Below the pieces are notes generated by a model, which searched no databases, had not been told where the DNA came from, and saw only the letters and a list, made by a program, of their open reading frames with translations. The position numbers and the translations under genes were made by a program. From Hofstenia miamia (taxonomy: Eukaryota; Xenacoelomorpha; Acoela): DNA of 64,000 nucleotides. This document shows, one piece after another, positions 23,321 through 33,976 of the stretch (its first letter is position 1; each line of letters begins with the position of its first letter). Location: positions 180,252 through 244,251 of the forward strand of contig SCFE01000014.1 in the NCBI GenBank assembly GCA_004352715.1, written 5' to 3'.

Positions 23321-25114
23321 CTAAAATAATTTAATCTCATTCTTGCCTAAATTACATTGTTTATTCATGATGTTTTCTTTGTTATGTTGTTTAATTAATA
23401 GAGCCTCACAGATCTTAGTGTGTGTTGTTTTCATGGCTATTTCAAAATTTTCTTTCTTTAATTCATGATGGTGAGTGAATATTTCTGTTTCAAGATGCCC
23501 GTTAAGATGTTCCTTAATGCGAATACCAAAATGTCGTTTAGTTTCACCAATGTATAGCTTGTTACAGCTATCACAAGTATATTTGTAAACGATGGATGAA
23601 ACTAAACATTCTGGGATTCTATCTTTATTCATAAATATGTTATCCGTTTGTAATGATGTAAAAATAGGCCTAATTTTAGATGATGTTAAACTTGCATTTA
23701 TTTTTTTAATCTTTTTCTTAATAATAAATTGTTTGTCTTCAATGTAAGGTAACTTCCAGTATACATAATCTTTACAATCATTTGTTTTTCTCTTGTCATC
23801 TATTTCATAATTTGAATTTAAACATTTAGATGTTATTTCTCTCAACATTTTATTTGGATAGCCATTTTCTTTGAATGTAGAAAATAATACATCTAGGCTC
23901 TTTGTCAATAGTTGAAAATTCGATGATATTTTTATAAATCTTTCGCATAAGCCTTTTATTGTATTGGTCTTGTATTTTAAAGGACAATAGGAAGTGAATG
24001 GTATATATAAACCTGTATTTGTTTTTTTAAAATATACTTGGGATGTAAAATTGCTATCATAATTTTTAATTGTAACATCTAAAAAGTTAATTGAATTTTC
24101 TTTTTCTTCTTCGATCGTAAATTTGATATTTTCAATTTCCAGATTTATTTTCTGCAAAAAACGATGAGCTTCTTCTTTGTTATTAAAAATGGCGAATATA
24201 TCATCTACATAGCGTTTATAAAATGAAAATTTCTCGTTATGGAATTTCGATTCTATCATGTCCATTGCAAAATTTGCCATTAATGGGCCTAATGGGGAAC
24301 CCATTGCCATGCCGTCTATTTGTTGGTAAATTTCATTATTAAACATGAAAGATGTATTCAAGCAGGCCATTTCTAGTAGTTTTTCTAGTGTATGTTTTGA
24401 AATTGACAACTGTGAATCGTTTATTGTTCTTAAGATGTGTTTTATAGTCATTTTTACAGGAATGTTTGTAAAAAGACTCTTTACATCAAAGCTTACTAAA
24501 TATTTCTTTTTATCTCTTTGCGATTCATAAAAATTTTTCAATTCTGAAATAAAATGAAATGTATCTTGCAAATTGTATTGTTTTGGAACATGTTCTTTTA
24601 AAATTTTTTCTAACCATTTACTTAAATTATATGTCTGACTATTAATTGATGACAATATTGGTCTAAATGGTGGATGCTTTTGATCTTTATGTACTTTGGC
24701 CAATCCATATTTTGCATGCGTTTCATTAATGCTACTTGGCCAACTCATTTTAAGACCATAGGAAAGGGCTTCTTTTTGGATGCTACTGAGTGGTTTATTT
24801 GATAGGTTTAAGACTGTATTTTTTACAGAAAAATCTGACTGATTTGTTCTCTGTGTCATTTGAAATTTAGTGAGTTTTTTAGCATGTCTTTTCTTTATTT
24901 TGTTCAACTCTTTTTTGTTAACAATGTTACAAATTTGATTCATCAATAAACATCTCGTCTTTAATATGTTTTCATAACTTTTTTCAAGTTCTTTTGAATT
25001 CTTAATTTCTTCCTTTTTAATTCCACGTAATGCTTTCAATTGTCCTTTTTTTAAATGCATATGCAAAATTATATGGATTGGCCAAAGTACATAAAGATCA
25101 AAAGCATCCACCAT
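23321..25114 (-). CDS. PLE reverse transcriptase / GIY-YIG endonuclease, left copy
   Basis: Open frame of 597 codons. Roughly the first 15-18 residues come from antisense of the right copy, so the real 5' boundary is near 25060-25070 and no native start codon is visible. The order is a Lys/Glu-rich N-terminal helical segment, YGLAKVHKDQKHPPFRP, RT motif A SFDVKSLFTNIP, motif B GMAMGSPLGP, catalytic YVDDIF, INFLDVTI, the NTGLYIPFTSYCP thumb region, a zinc-type C-x-x-C (CDSCN), GIY-YIG core LYIGETKRHFGIRIKEH and the catalytic-Glu helix TKICEALLIKQ. All key residues are intact. It would nick DNA with the GIY-YIG nuclease and copy its own RNA. Probably a recent insertion, but 5' truncated. Confidence 0.9.
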   Translation of the reverse strand: MVDAFDLYVLWPIHIILHMHLKKGQLKALRGIKKEEIKNSKELEKSYENILKTRCLLMNQICNIVNKKELNKIKKRHAKKLTKFQMTQRTNQSDFSVKNTVLNLSNKPLSSIQKEALSYGLKMSWPSSINETHAKYGLAKVHKDQKHPPFRPILSSINSQTYNLSKWLEKILKEHVPKQYNLQDTFHFISELKNFYESQRDKKKYLVSFDVKSLFTNIPVKMTIKHILRTINDSQLSISKHTLEKLLEMACLNTSFMFNNEIYQQIDGMAMGSPLGPLMANFAMDMIESKFHNEKFSFYKRYVDDIFAIFNNKEEAHRFLQKINLEIENIKFTIEEEKENSINFLDVTIKNYDSNFTSQVYFKKTNTGLYIPFTSYCPLKYKTNTIKGLCERFIKISSNFQLLTKSLDVLFSTFKENGYPNKMLREITSKCLNSNYEIDDKRKTNDCKDYVYWKLPYIEDKQFIIKKKIKKINASLTSSKIRPIFTSLQTDNIFMNKDRIPECLVSSIVYKYTCDSCNKLYIGETKRHFGIRIKEHLNGHLETEIFTHHHELKKENFEIAMKTTHTKICEALLIKQHNKENIMNKQCNLGKNEIKLF

Positions 25115-26460
25115 TTAGACCAATATTGTCATCAATTAATAGTCAGACATATAATTTAAGTAAATGGTTAGAAAAAATTTTAAAAGAACATGTTCCAAAA
25201 CAATACAATTTGCAAGATACATTTCATTTTATTTCAGAATTGAAAATTTTTTATGAATCGCAAAGAGATAAAAAGAAATATTTAGTAAGCTTTGATGTAA
25301 AGAGTCTTTTTACAAACATTCCTGTAAAAATGACTATAAAACACATCTTAAGAACAATAAACGATTCACAGCTGTCAATTTCAAAACATACACTAGAAAA
25401 ACTACTAGAAATGGCCTGCTTGAATACGTCTTTCATGTTTAATAATGAAATTTACCAACATATAGACGGCATGGCAATGGGTTCCCCATTAGGCCCATTA
25501 ATGGCAAATTTTGCAATGGACATGATAGAATTGAAATTCCATAACGAGAAATTTTCATTTTATAAACGCTATGTAGATGATATATTCGCCATTTTTAATA
25601 ACAAAGAAGAAGCTCATCGTTTTTTGCAGAAAATAAATCTGGAAATTGAAAATATCAAATTTACGATCGAAGAAGAAAAAGAAAATTCAATTAACTTTTT
25701 AGATGTTACAATTAAAAATTATGATAGCAATTTTACATCCCAAGTATATTTTAAAAAAACAAATACAGGTTTATATATACCATTCACTTCCTATTGTCCT
25801 TTAAAATACAAGACCAATACAATAAAAGGCTTGTGCGAAAGATTTATAAAAATATCATCGAATTTTCAACTATTGACAAAGAGCCTAGATGTATTATTTT
25901 CTACATTCAAAGAAAATGGCTATCCAAATAAAATGTTGAGAGAAATAACATCTAAATGTTTAAATTCAAATTATGAAATAGATGACAAGAGAAAAACAAA
26001 TGATTGTAAAGATTATGTATACTGGAAGTTACCTTACATTGAAGACAAACAATTTATTATTAAGAAAAAGATTAAAAAAATAAATGCAAGTTTAACATCA
26101 TCTAAAATTAGGCCTATTTTTACATCATTACAAACGGATAACATATTTATGAATAAAGATAGAATCCCAGAATGTTTAGTTTCATCCATCGTTTACAAAT
26201 ATACTTGTGATAGCTGTAACAAGCTATACATTGGTGAAACTAAACGACATTTTGGTATTCGCATTAAGGAACATCTTAACGGGCATCTTGAAACAGAAAT
26301 ATTCACTCACCATCATGAATTAAAGAAAGAAAATTTTGAAATAGCCATGAAAACAACACACACTAAGATCTGTGAGGCTCTATTAATTAAACAACATAAC
26401 AAAGAAAACATCATGAATAAACAATGTAATTTAGGCAAGAATGAGATTAAATTATTTTAG
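25030..26460 (+). CDS. PLE reverse transcriptase / GIY-YIG endonuclease, right copy
   Basis: Open frame of 476 codons, nearly identical to the left copy from YGLAKVHKD onward. Landmarks: motif A Asp at about residue 89, GMAMGSPLGP at 147-156, YVDD at 181-184, CDSC at 393-396, LYIGET at 399-404, catalytic-type Arg at 411 and Glu at 449. Differences from the left copy include Asn to Ile after ELK, Gln to His before IDGM and Ser to Leu in the MIE(S/L)KF segment. The start is an accidental ATG at the junction; the native N terminus is missing. Stop at 26458-26460, then the conserved 3' UTR. Confidence 0.9.
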   Translation: MLSIVLFLNAYAKLYGLAKVHKDQKHPPFRPILSSINSQTYNLSKWLEKILKEHVPKQYNLQDTFHFISELKIFYESQRDKKKYLVSFDVKSLFTNIPVKMTIKHILRTINDSQLSISKHTLEKLLEMACLNTSFMFNNEIYQHIDGMAMGSPLGPLMANFAMDMIELKFHNEKFSFYKRYVDDIFAIFNNKEEAHRFLQKINLEIENIKFTIEEEKENSINFLDVTIKNYDSNFTSQVYFKKTNTGLYIPFTSYCPLKYKTNTIKGLCERFIKISSNFQLLTKSLDVLFSTFKENGYPNKMLREITSKCLNSNYEIDDKRKTNDCKDYVYWKLPYIEDKQFIIKKKIKKINASLTSSKIRPIFTSLQTDNIFMNKDRIPECLVSSIVYKYTCDSCNKLYIGETKRHFGIRIKEHLNGHLETEIFTHHHELKKENFEIAMKTTHTKICEALLIKQHNKENIMNKQCNLGKNEIKLF

Positions 26461-26530
26461 TGTATGCAATATCATTAAATTATAAAGTGTAGTATATTGT
26501 AAACTTTTATTACCGCAAAAATATTGTTAA

Positions 26531-26560
26531 CTGACGATGACTATAATATAGTCGAAACGT
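26531..26560 (+). ncRNA. Hammerhead-core-like hairpin, right PLE copy
   Basis: CTGACGA (26531-26537), T, 6-bp stem GACTAT / loop AAT / ATAGTC, then GAAACGT. Matches the hammerhead core CUGANGA - helix II - GAAA with the usual G-C pair closing helix II, but with one extra U between the core and helix II. ACGT after GAA is a palindrome that could form helix III in a dimer. Upstream is the shared PLE 3' UTR (AGTGTAGTATATTGTAAA, then TACCGCA). Confidence 0.55.
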
Positions 26561-26656
26561 TTTTGTATTAATGTCAAATAATTATATGAATCTCAGTAAA
26601 TTAACTTTTGAATATATATATATATATAATGTGTTTAGATTATTTCGCAATTACAG

Positions 26657-26816
26657 TCAGTTGAATGCGTTTCAGCTGATTATTGCAAATCATCGTCAAC
26701 TTCGCCTTTTGTGACAGTTGTGGCTCAGCAACAAGATCTCTGTTACGGCTTAAAGCAATTTGATATTACATTACCAATTCCTTTCCATTCAACGCCTTCG
26801 TTCGTTTCCGATCTTT
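26657..26816 (+). CDS. RGP1: RGP1 exon 6
   Basis: A 160-nt exon between CGCAATTACAG and donor T|GTAAGT, starting in phase 0 and ending with one base. It encodes a segment ending ITLPIPFHSTPSFVSDL, which matches the SLPIPLSSTPGF region of animal RGP1, just before the conserved LKWRL block. RGP1 pairs with RIC1 to activate Rab6 in retrograde transport to the Golgi. The exon lies 30 bp downstream of a TA tract and next to the inverted PLE pair. It precedes exon 5 (37791) in scaffold order although it should follow it. Confidence 0.85.
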
Positions 26817-26888
26817 GTAAGTTTAGTTTTCCATAGTAACACGTATTGAATCACATAGTTATCAAATTTTTGAATAATTTTATTGAAG

Positions 26889-27103
26889 GTTCATTAAAAT
26901 GGCGTTTGAATTTTCAAATTACAGTTGCTACCAACGAAAAAGAACTCACACGCTCATTTGTTGACAACTTTGAAGATACAGTGTGGACTGCGCCTAAAAA
27001 TGTCACAACCAAAACTTTCACTTGGACCAACTCTATCAGATTAGTGCCAAATCACCTTCGCCAGTTTTCTAGCAGTGGAATTTGTAAATCTTTGGAATTG
27101 TAG
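26889..27103 (+). CDS. RGP1: RGP1 exon 7 (C terminus)
   Basis: Acceptor TATTGAAG|G; 72-bp intron from exon 6. One base carried over plus GT gives Cys, followed by SLKWRLNFQITVAT, the conserved beta-strand block of RGP1, and later FTWTNSIRLVPNHL, equivalent to the family's FSWDLPIKVLP segment, then a TAG stop. Arrestin-like beta fold typical of the Rgp1 family. With exons 1-6 the coding sequence totals 1113 nt (370 residues), close to the ~390 of vertebrate RGP1. Confidence 0.85.
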
Positions 27104-28329
27104 TGTATCATTAATTTATTGCAATTGTAAAATTCTGTATTACGTATATTTATTATAACAGTTTCTTCATCTTTTTACCAGAAAATATAGAAGGGCCTAT
27201 TTTTCAGGGCTTCTATCTCTTGATTTATGAAAGCTCATCTTTGGCCCGCGCAGAGAAAAATCTGAATTTTAAAAATGTACCATACCTAGTAATGTGCAAA
27301 ACAATATGGGTAATCATTGATTTTCTATTTCATTCGCAATCAGAAAATTATTCTACTAGTGCAACAATCACTCGTATATCTTAATTAAATGAATAATAAA
27401 CTTTTAGGTATATTGATCCAATTAATGTTACCACTTCTGTACATGAAAAATTTTTTTGCGCTGATATCTATAATTAATTGTCATTAGTTGTCTATGATGT
27501 TAAATATTTGTTAAATATTTGGGATTGTGAAAGCTAATTTTCATATTTTTGATATCGTTGAATTTTTAATATTTATTTAACATAAGAAAGATCTAAATTG
27601 TTGAATTTCCTGATTTCGATTTTTCAAAAAATGCTAGATTTTAGCGTCTATTTAATGTTTTGAATATTGTATTGAAGCATTTACTAAATTTTACGCATTT
27701 ATTGAATAATTTGCAAATTGAATTTATTTATAAACAAAGTTTGTGACAACACGTTAACAAAAATTTTAATCTTTGATGCTAAACATTTGCATAGCTTTTT
27801 CCTTTACAACATCTAACTGTAGAGACGTACAAAAATTTACAGCCACCCTAAAATATACAATTTTTTAAATAATTTGAATTTAAAACTTTATGATATTCTA
27901 AGCTTTTTACAGCATTTTTGAAATTAGTTTTACTTTGCAATAGCAGAATATAAAATTTAAACCTGAAGTAATAGTTACAAAAATTTGTTTTGATGATAGG
28001 CATTTAGACAAATTGAAATTGATGTTTATTCATAATCGAATATATAAAATTACATACAATTTTCAGCTAAACATACATTATCAAATTTGAGCATTGAGTA
28101 GAATGATAGTGGATTAATATATTGATATATATTCGGTAAAAAATTAATAAAAATATAGATATTATCTAAGTGGGGAACCGAAAATTTTACAGTATCAGAA
28201 AAATTCCTTACTCAAAAACTGCGTTTATTTTGGTTTATACACATTCATGTTTTATAAAGATTTCAATAATTTTTAACAACATCGTTAATTTATAGCTGTT
28301 TTCAAAATTTGCGAGCTATAATGATCTTA
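27104..28329. other. RGP1 3' flank, AT-rich, no gene seen
   Basis: Nothing recognisable beyond the likely RGP1 3' UTR. Confidence 0.45.
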
Positions 28330-28870
28330 TTTCTAGGTCTATCCTTTTCCCAAGACAGCTAATCATATTGAACACGGTGTTAACATTTTTAAGTTCATCA
28401 AGAAATTACCATCTTATCATTCTATTTCAAAGCCTGGCTTTATGCATAAGCAGAATTCCAGATCAAAAAACTTTAACTGCGTTAAATATAGAAAAAAATT
28501 CTGAAGCAATCATTCATTAATACGACTATTCGAACTGTGAACTCGCTATCAAAAAAGAAAAAGAACATTGAAGAATTGTAAGCTTTTAAGAAGCACATTA
28601 CAATTTTCCTTAAGCAAAAGTATATCTCATGTAAATCATGGCTAGGATAAAAATTATACAATAATGATTAAACAAAGTCTCGTTTTTGAAATCCTTGTAG
28701 TAATTTATACCTAAGGTGGCAGATTTATTTTATGTATTGTTTAATTCTATATTATTTACTCGAAAAATGTTAATATATTTGATGACGTAATTAAGACAAT
28801 TTACCAGTTTTCTAATTGTTAATATTTATCTTATTTTATTTTAATGCTTTAAATTATTATAACGTTTCAG
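28330..28870 (+). mobile_element. CR1-like LINE 3' end, copy 2
   Basis: Nucleotide similarity to 30130-30610: CTAGGTCTATCC, then a segment with AAGCAAAAGTATATCTC and AATCATGGCTAGGATA, and a 3' UTR containing GTAATTTATACC and ending TAATATTTATCTTA. Translation is fully broken. It belongs to the same family as the copies at 14640-15480 (minus) and 29760-30612. Confidence 0.6.
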
Positions 28871-28984
28871 ATATTATCACAGTGTGGTTTCATGATTGAT
28901 AAAGTTCAAAAAAGAAACGCACCATACATATAACATATTTCGGCATGCCATTGCCATTATCAAAAAGCTTCCCACTATTGAATT

Positions 28985-29740
28985 TAATATAGTACAAGAT
29001 CAACACAATTAAGTGCTTATTAAATCGAGTTATTAAAATTTCTTCAAATTATAACATGATTGAATCCATAACTGAATTATACGAAATATTTGAAAAGAGC
29101 GGCTATCCACATAAATTGATTAAGAATATTGTTGACCAAGCTTTCAACTCAAAGTCTATTGAATGTAACCAAACAAATGATGAAGATAAAAATACCAATA
29201 TATTGGAAATTACCATATATTGAAGACCATCACGGATTAAGATCATTAATACTCGATTAAAATTAACCAAGGAAACACCAATTTTGCAATCAAAGAAAAC
29301 GTCAGACATTTTTAAGATCAAAGATCATATCGAAAAAATGCTAGTTTCCTCATTTGTCATTAAATACAATTGTGAAGAATGCAATATTTATTACATCGGG
29401 GAAACTAAGTGTCATTTTATAACTAGGATCAATGAACATCTATCAGGTCATCAAATGTCAGAAATATATATGCATCAACATTATGCTAAAAAGAACAATT
29501 TTAATATAATGCGAACACCCAATACGAAGATTGCAGAAGCTTAAATAATTAAGAACTATAACAAAGATCAATTATTGAATTATTGAACAAGCAACAAAGC
29601 AATATGAGCATATTAAATTTATTTTAACTACATGAAAATTTAACCATCATTAAATTTTAGTGTAGTATATTGTAAATATTATTCCCACAAATTTTGTATT
29701 CTGATGATGATTTTCAAATCGAAACCGGTCAACATTAAAT
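28985..29740 (+). mobile_element. Penelope-like element, 5'-truncated fragment
   Basis: Plus strand: KINTIKCLLNRVIKISSNYN, KSGYPHKLIKNIV, then after a frameshift a linker with PILQSKKTSDIFKIKD, the GIY-YIG region CEECNIYYIGETKCHFITRINEHL (about 29375-29445) and TPNTKIAEA followed by a stop in place of the expected Leu. RT catalytic motifs are missing. The 3' UTR has AGTGTAGTATATTGTAAA and the hairpin at 29701-29730. Confidence 0.8.
29701..29730 (+). ncRNA. Hammerhead-core-like hairpin of PLE 3' region
   Basis: CTGATGA, one T, stem GATTT / loop TC / AAATC, then GAAACCGGTC. The core strands are canonical; the stem sequence differs from other copies but still pairs. Confidence 0.5.
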
Positions 29741-29759
29741 TGAGCACAATAGTTTATAT

Positions 29760-30612
29760 ATATATTATTTTGCAGCCGAATAAAAGCAATTACGATGTTT
29801 CTGCAGTGTCTTTAAATGTAAATAATATTAATGTTCCTATTGTGGAAACTTTCAAGTACCTAGGAGTAACTATTGACTCAAAGCTAAAATTCAGCTCTCA
29901 CATCAATTTAATAGTTAGAAAATTAGCTGTAGGTATAAAAGTATGACACAAATAGTTAGGGAATTACCATGCTTCATCAATTCTAAAATGCTTTCATAAT
30001 GAGTCACTTTAATTACGCAAACATTTTATTTACTGACCTAAGCGATGTGCTTTATAAAAAAACTTGATATTCAATTAAAATGGGCATTAAATATCACAAC
30101 GAAAAACTCATCTGAAACCAAACAGTACATTTCTAGGTCAATTCGTTCTCCAAAACAACTGGTTATATTGAATAAACTTCTGACATTCTTCAAGCTAATC
30201 AGAAACCTACCACCTTATAATACGATTAAAATACCGGGAGATCAAAGCTTTTTACATGTTAATTATAAGAAAAACGTTTTAAAGAAATCCTTCATTAATG
30301 TCACCATTCGAACCTGGAATTCGCTACCTAAAGAAATTAAAATATTGAAAAATTGAAATCTTTTAAAAAGCATTTAAGAATCCTCTTTAAGCAAAAATAT
30401 ATTTCTGGAAAATCATGGCCAGGATACAAATTTTATAACAATGACTATACTATAACTCGTTATTGAAATAGTACTATAGTAATTTATCCATAGCCTGCAA
30501 GATTTCTTTTGAAATTTATGTGAATTGTATATGTGTTTTGTGAATTTAATGACGCTATTCAGATAAATTATCAGTTATTTAATTGCTAACATTTATCTGA
30601 ATAAAGATTCTC
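29760..30612 (+). mobile_element. CR1-like LINE 3' end, copy 3
   Basis: Follows the PLE fragment. Encodes NINVPIVETFKYLGVTIDSK (about 29820-29885; FKYLGVT is a conserved LINE RT C-terminal block), then KWALNITTKNSSETKQYISR, FFKLIRNLPPYNTIKIPG, VTIRTWNSLPKEIK and, after a stop, KSWPGYKFYNNDYT. The 3' end TCTGAATAAAGATTCTCTT runs into a TA tract (30624-30662). Catalytic RT motifs are missing. Confidence 0.75.
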
Positions 30613-30618
30613 TTATCT

Positions 30619-30623
<5 letters not shown>

Positions 30624-30662
<39 letters not shown>
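30624..30662. repeat. (TA)n at LINE 3' end
   Basis: TA tract after the CR1-like 3' end; a possible boundary of the misoriented block carrying RGP1 exons 6-7. Confidence 0.9.
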
Positions 30663-30664
<2 letters not shown>

Positions 30665-30759
30665 AATGCGAACTTTTATGAAGTTTGAAATTCTTAACAG
30701 TAAAAAATTGTTCCACTATATTTTAAATTACATATCAAATGGAAAAAATGCGTATAAGA

Positions 30760-33370
30760 AACAAAATATGTCCCTTTTATTCAGCCTATGCAATGTAGAA
30801 AGTACTTAATTTATGGCCATGTCTGCAAAAACGCATTATCTGCAAATTCTACAGTGATAATTATGAATCTAAGGATTGCAGAAATAAGAATGATCATAAA
30901 AAATGCATCAACTACAAAAGTTCCGAACATAGCGGATTGAATGAATGCAGCGAATATGAAAAGGCAGAGAAGTCGTTAATTAAAAGAACAGATTTTGGCT
31001 GGAATGCACAAAATGCATGACTAGTACGAAGTAATATAAAGAAGCAATTGACAATCCCTAAATAATAAAATGACAGAATTAGAAATGTCACTTCAAGAAA
31101 AATGCTTTAGTTTTGCAGTTATAATAGAACATGGGCTGATGAGAACTCAAATATTCTACAGGATATAAAAAATTTTATCACGCTGATAGAGTCATAAGAA
31201 ACAAAACAATATGAGAAAAAAGAAGAGGGGTAACTATTTATGTAACATAAATAAACATAAATCTAGACAAATTCTAGAATATGAGATAATGATGTTGAAT
31301 TTACTGGTGTACATACATGTGATTGTAAATTTGAACTCATGTGTATAGGATTCTATCGACATAATTATAGTTATACCAATGTAACAAACAGAAGATTTAC
31401 AAACTTAATGATAAACAGAATTGAGAGTATTCCTGAAGAATGTGAACCAAACATTTAAATATTGATAGCAAGTGATATAATTAGAGCTCCACAGCAGTAT
31501 ATAACAGATGAACTCGGATTAAATTCACTACTAACTTTTTTCAGAAGGGGATGTGCAAAACTATACAAGATTTTTACTAATATCGATCATGTTTATAGGA
31601 TGCCTTAAAATGCCAACTTTCAGAAATTTTGATCACAATTGTGTTCTTTAAGAACCCTTGAATAGAAAGAATAAAATATAAATTCTCGAAGAGAATTTTT
31701 TTTATGATCTTATTAAAAAAATACATTGTAAAATAGAAAGATATTTTTGTCAAGTAAATTGGAAGCTAGCTTATAATAATGACTGTGATGATTTGACTAG
31801 CAATATTTACAATATCTTATACAGAATTTATACAATTTACCCAAGAAGGAAATTAGAAATATCAAACAAAATTGTCCATGGATAATGCCTTCTCTAAAAT
31901 ATTTATTGAATAAAAAACATGACGCCCAAAGAAAAAATAATAGCAAAGAGTAAAGAAATTATCTAATCAAATAGAGGAAGTACGTAGATTTTAAGAAACA
32001 AAACTAAACAAAAGTAAGAAATGATTGAATTATGTAAAAAAAATCCGACGAGAAAATCGCAAAGAACAGTAACTATATGAACAAGCTTGAACCGACCAAA
32101 GAAGCAGTTGAAAGTATTAACGAATATTTTGCAAATATATGTACGTTCGAAGATTCACTAAATTGGGAAAATGTTTCCAACCATAATAGACAAATAGCAT
32201 TACCGTAAGAATACCAAGTTAAAATTTTCTAAGGCGCATTAATAAGAATGAGGCGACAGGACGATATCCATCTTGGTTCTAGAGAAGACATGCACTAATT
32301 CTCAGCAAGTCTATTCATATGATCTGGTATGTTGTATTCAAAACAAAAGCTTTCCTTCATTATAGAAAAGATATTTAATGCTTCTAATTATTCCAATCCG
32401 AAGACTTCGAACGTAGCTAAACCAAGTGATTTAAGACCAATAGTGATTACAGAAATCCCTGCACACTGACTAGAAAAATATATTTGTCAATTTGCGCAAA
32501 CAAACTTTAGAGAAATCATTCATTAAGATCAAATGCGTTTAAAAGAGATGTATCAGCGTCACATGCATTAGCTGTAATTTATAGTTACTGGTTGATGGAA
32601 CTTGAAAAGAGCCCTTGTTTATTAAGAATTTTTATACTTGATTTTACAAAAGAATTCAATAATGTGGAACACACATTTTACTAAGCTGCTTAGATGTGCA
32701 TGAATAGTTAAAGATGTACATCCCTTGGTACAAATCGTTCTTCGAAGAAAGATCACTTATAACACACACTGATGAAAAAACTCAAAACCACTAATGAAAT
32801 CTAGGGGCTGCCCACGACTTTTCCCTATATTAATTAATGACTTGAAAATATATAATGGATCTTTTGTGAAGTTTGCTGATGATGTAAAATAAAATAAGCT
32901 GTACAAACGGAAATAATGCATGGGATAAAATATTTACATGATCAAGAAAATGGAAGACAAGAAAATGCAGATAAGTCTAAACAAAACTGTTGAAATGATA
33001 ATTAATACGACAAGAGGAGTTCCTTCACCACCACCCTAATTGTAAATAGAACGCAGATTAAGCAAGTTACAAAGGCAATGTTATTAGGTGTAGAAATAAA
33101 TAAAGGTTTGAGTTTAGAATCAGAAATAAAAAACAATGAAAAAAGGCAGGAACTCACTTGTACTTTTTGAATTCTTAAAGAGGAAGGGATTCAATGAAGA
33201 TTTTTTAGAACTATTCTATAAAACAAAAATTCTTAGTGAAATGAGGTATGCTTCGTTTGTCATCTGTGGTGCAAAAATTCAAAGATTAAATATCATTACA
33301 AAACTTGCAGAGAAAATAATCGGCAAGGAACTTAAAAAGATGAATGAAAATGTACAAAAACAATTTGAAA
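30760..33370 (+). mobile_element. Decayed LINE with gag-type zinc knuckles, endonuclease and RT
   Basis: Plus strand, heavily broken. 30770-30990: zinc-knuckle-like segments (PMQCRKYLIYGHVCKN, then a Cys/His series with KKCINYKSSEHSGLNEC) typical of LINE ORF1/gag proteins. 31270-31640: the end of an apurinic-type endonuclease (LLTFFRRGCAKLYKIFTNID; the family pattern is RG...LD.IFTN). 32400-33010: RT pieces SDLRPIVITEIPA, FLYLILQKNS, GCPRLFPILINDLK, FADDVK (catalytic box, about 32875-32890) and KMQISLNKTVEMIINTT. 33136-33360 covers the C-terminal open stretch. I/Jockey-type order. Non-functional. Confidence 0.65.
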
Positions 33371-33380
33371 AACATATACA

Positions 33381-33386
<6 letters not shown>

Positions 33387-33418
<32 letters not shown>

Positions 33419-33455
33419 TACATACATACATAGATACATACATACATACATATTC
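33387..33455. repeat. (TA)n / (CATA)n microsatellite
   Basis: TA repeat changing into CATACATACATA. It directly abuts the first iteron of the tyrosine-recombinase element. Confidence 0.9.
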
Positions 33456-33461
33456 TAATTC

Positions 33462-33606
33462 TTACCGCTCTGTACTCAATAAATTTTTATATTTACCATT
33501 TTGTACAAATTTATTCCAACCACTACCGCTCTGTACAAAATTTATGTATTTACCGCTTTGCACAGATTTCTCATTATTCAAAACTTATATTTACCACTTT
33601 GTACAT
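33462..33606 (+). repeat. Five tandem iterons, left end of recombinase element 2
   Basis: Copies start at 33462, 33493, 33523, 33550 and 33591 (spacing 31, 30, 27 and 41). Consensus TTACCGCTCTGTACAAA. The core TCTGTACAA is shared with the iterons of the element at 49.4 kb. Spacers are AT-rich and differ. Confidence 0.8.
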
Positions 33607-33976
33607 AAATTTTTTAACAAAGATATCAAGCGTGTATATTTTCTAAAGCTATTAATAATGATTAAAAAACCTAAAAACGATTACAAAAGTTTTTGTGCAT
33701 TGCGCACTTTTGAATATATTTTCATCAAGATGCTATTTGAAACCAATGTGTCATTTTCTTCCAAAATTTTGAAAACATCCTCCTTAGTGACAAATCAATG
33801 TTCATAAAGTGCTTTAGACACTTTTTCTCTAGGATTGTCCATTGACATCGAAAATTTTTCAACGACTTATGATATTGCTCACTATTATGCATGTTTAGTG
33901 TTGATATGCTTTCCAGATTTTCCTTGCTTACATCTTGGATACTATCCTGAATTTTAGAAATTAAAACTTCCTAATA

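Larger units (their letters stand above)
23201..26580. repeat. Large inverted repeat: two head-to-head PLE copies
   Basis: 23201-24710 and 25071-26580 are reverse complements over 1510 bp, with no net length difference and only a handful of substitutions seen on inspection (three amino-acid changes). The 360-bp centre (24711-25070) is found only in the left copy and encodes its more N-terminal part. Coding 5' ends meet in the middle; the 3' ends with their hairpins face outward. The left side abuts (TA)n at 23178-23200; another TA tract starts about 30 bp beyond the right side. Confidence 0.9.

Noticed and set aside
24345-24530. Small frames antisense to the PLE RT (also 25251-25436)
   Set aside because: Mirror images of each other in the inverted repeat, explained by the RT gene on the other strand.
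26531-26560. Calling the PLE hairpin a confirmed hammerhead ribozyme
   Set aside because: An extra U follows the CUGANGA strand in all copies and helix I could not be paired by eye, so only hammerhead-like is supported.
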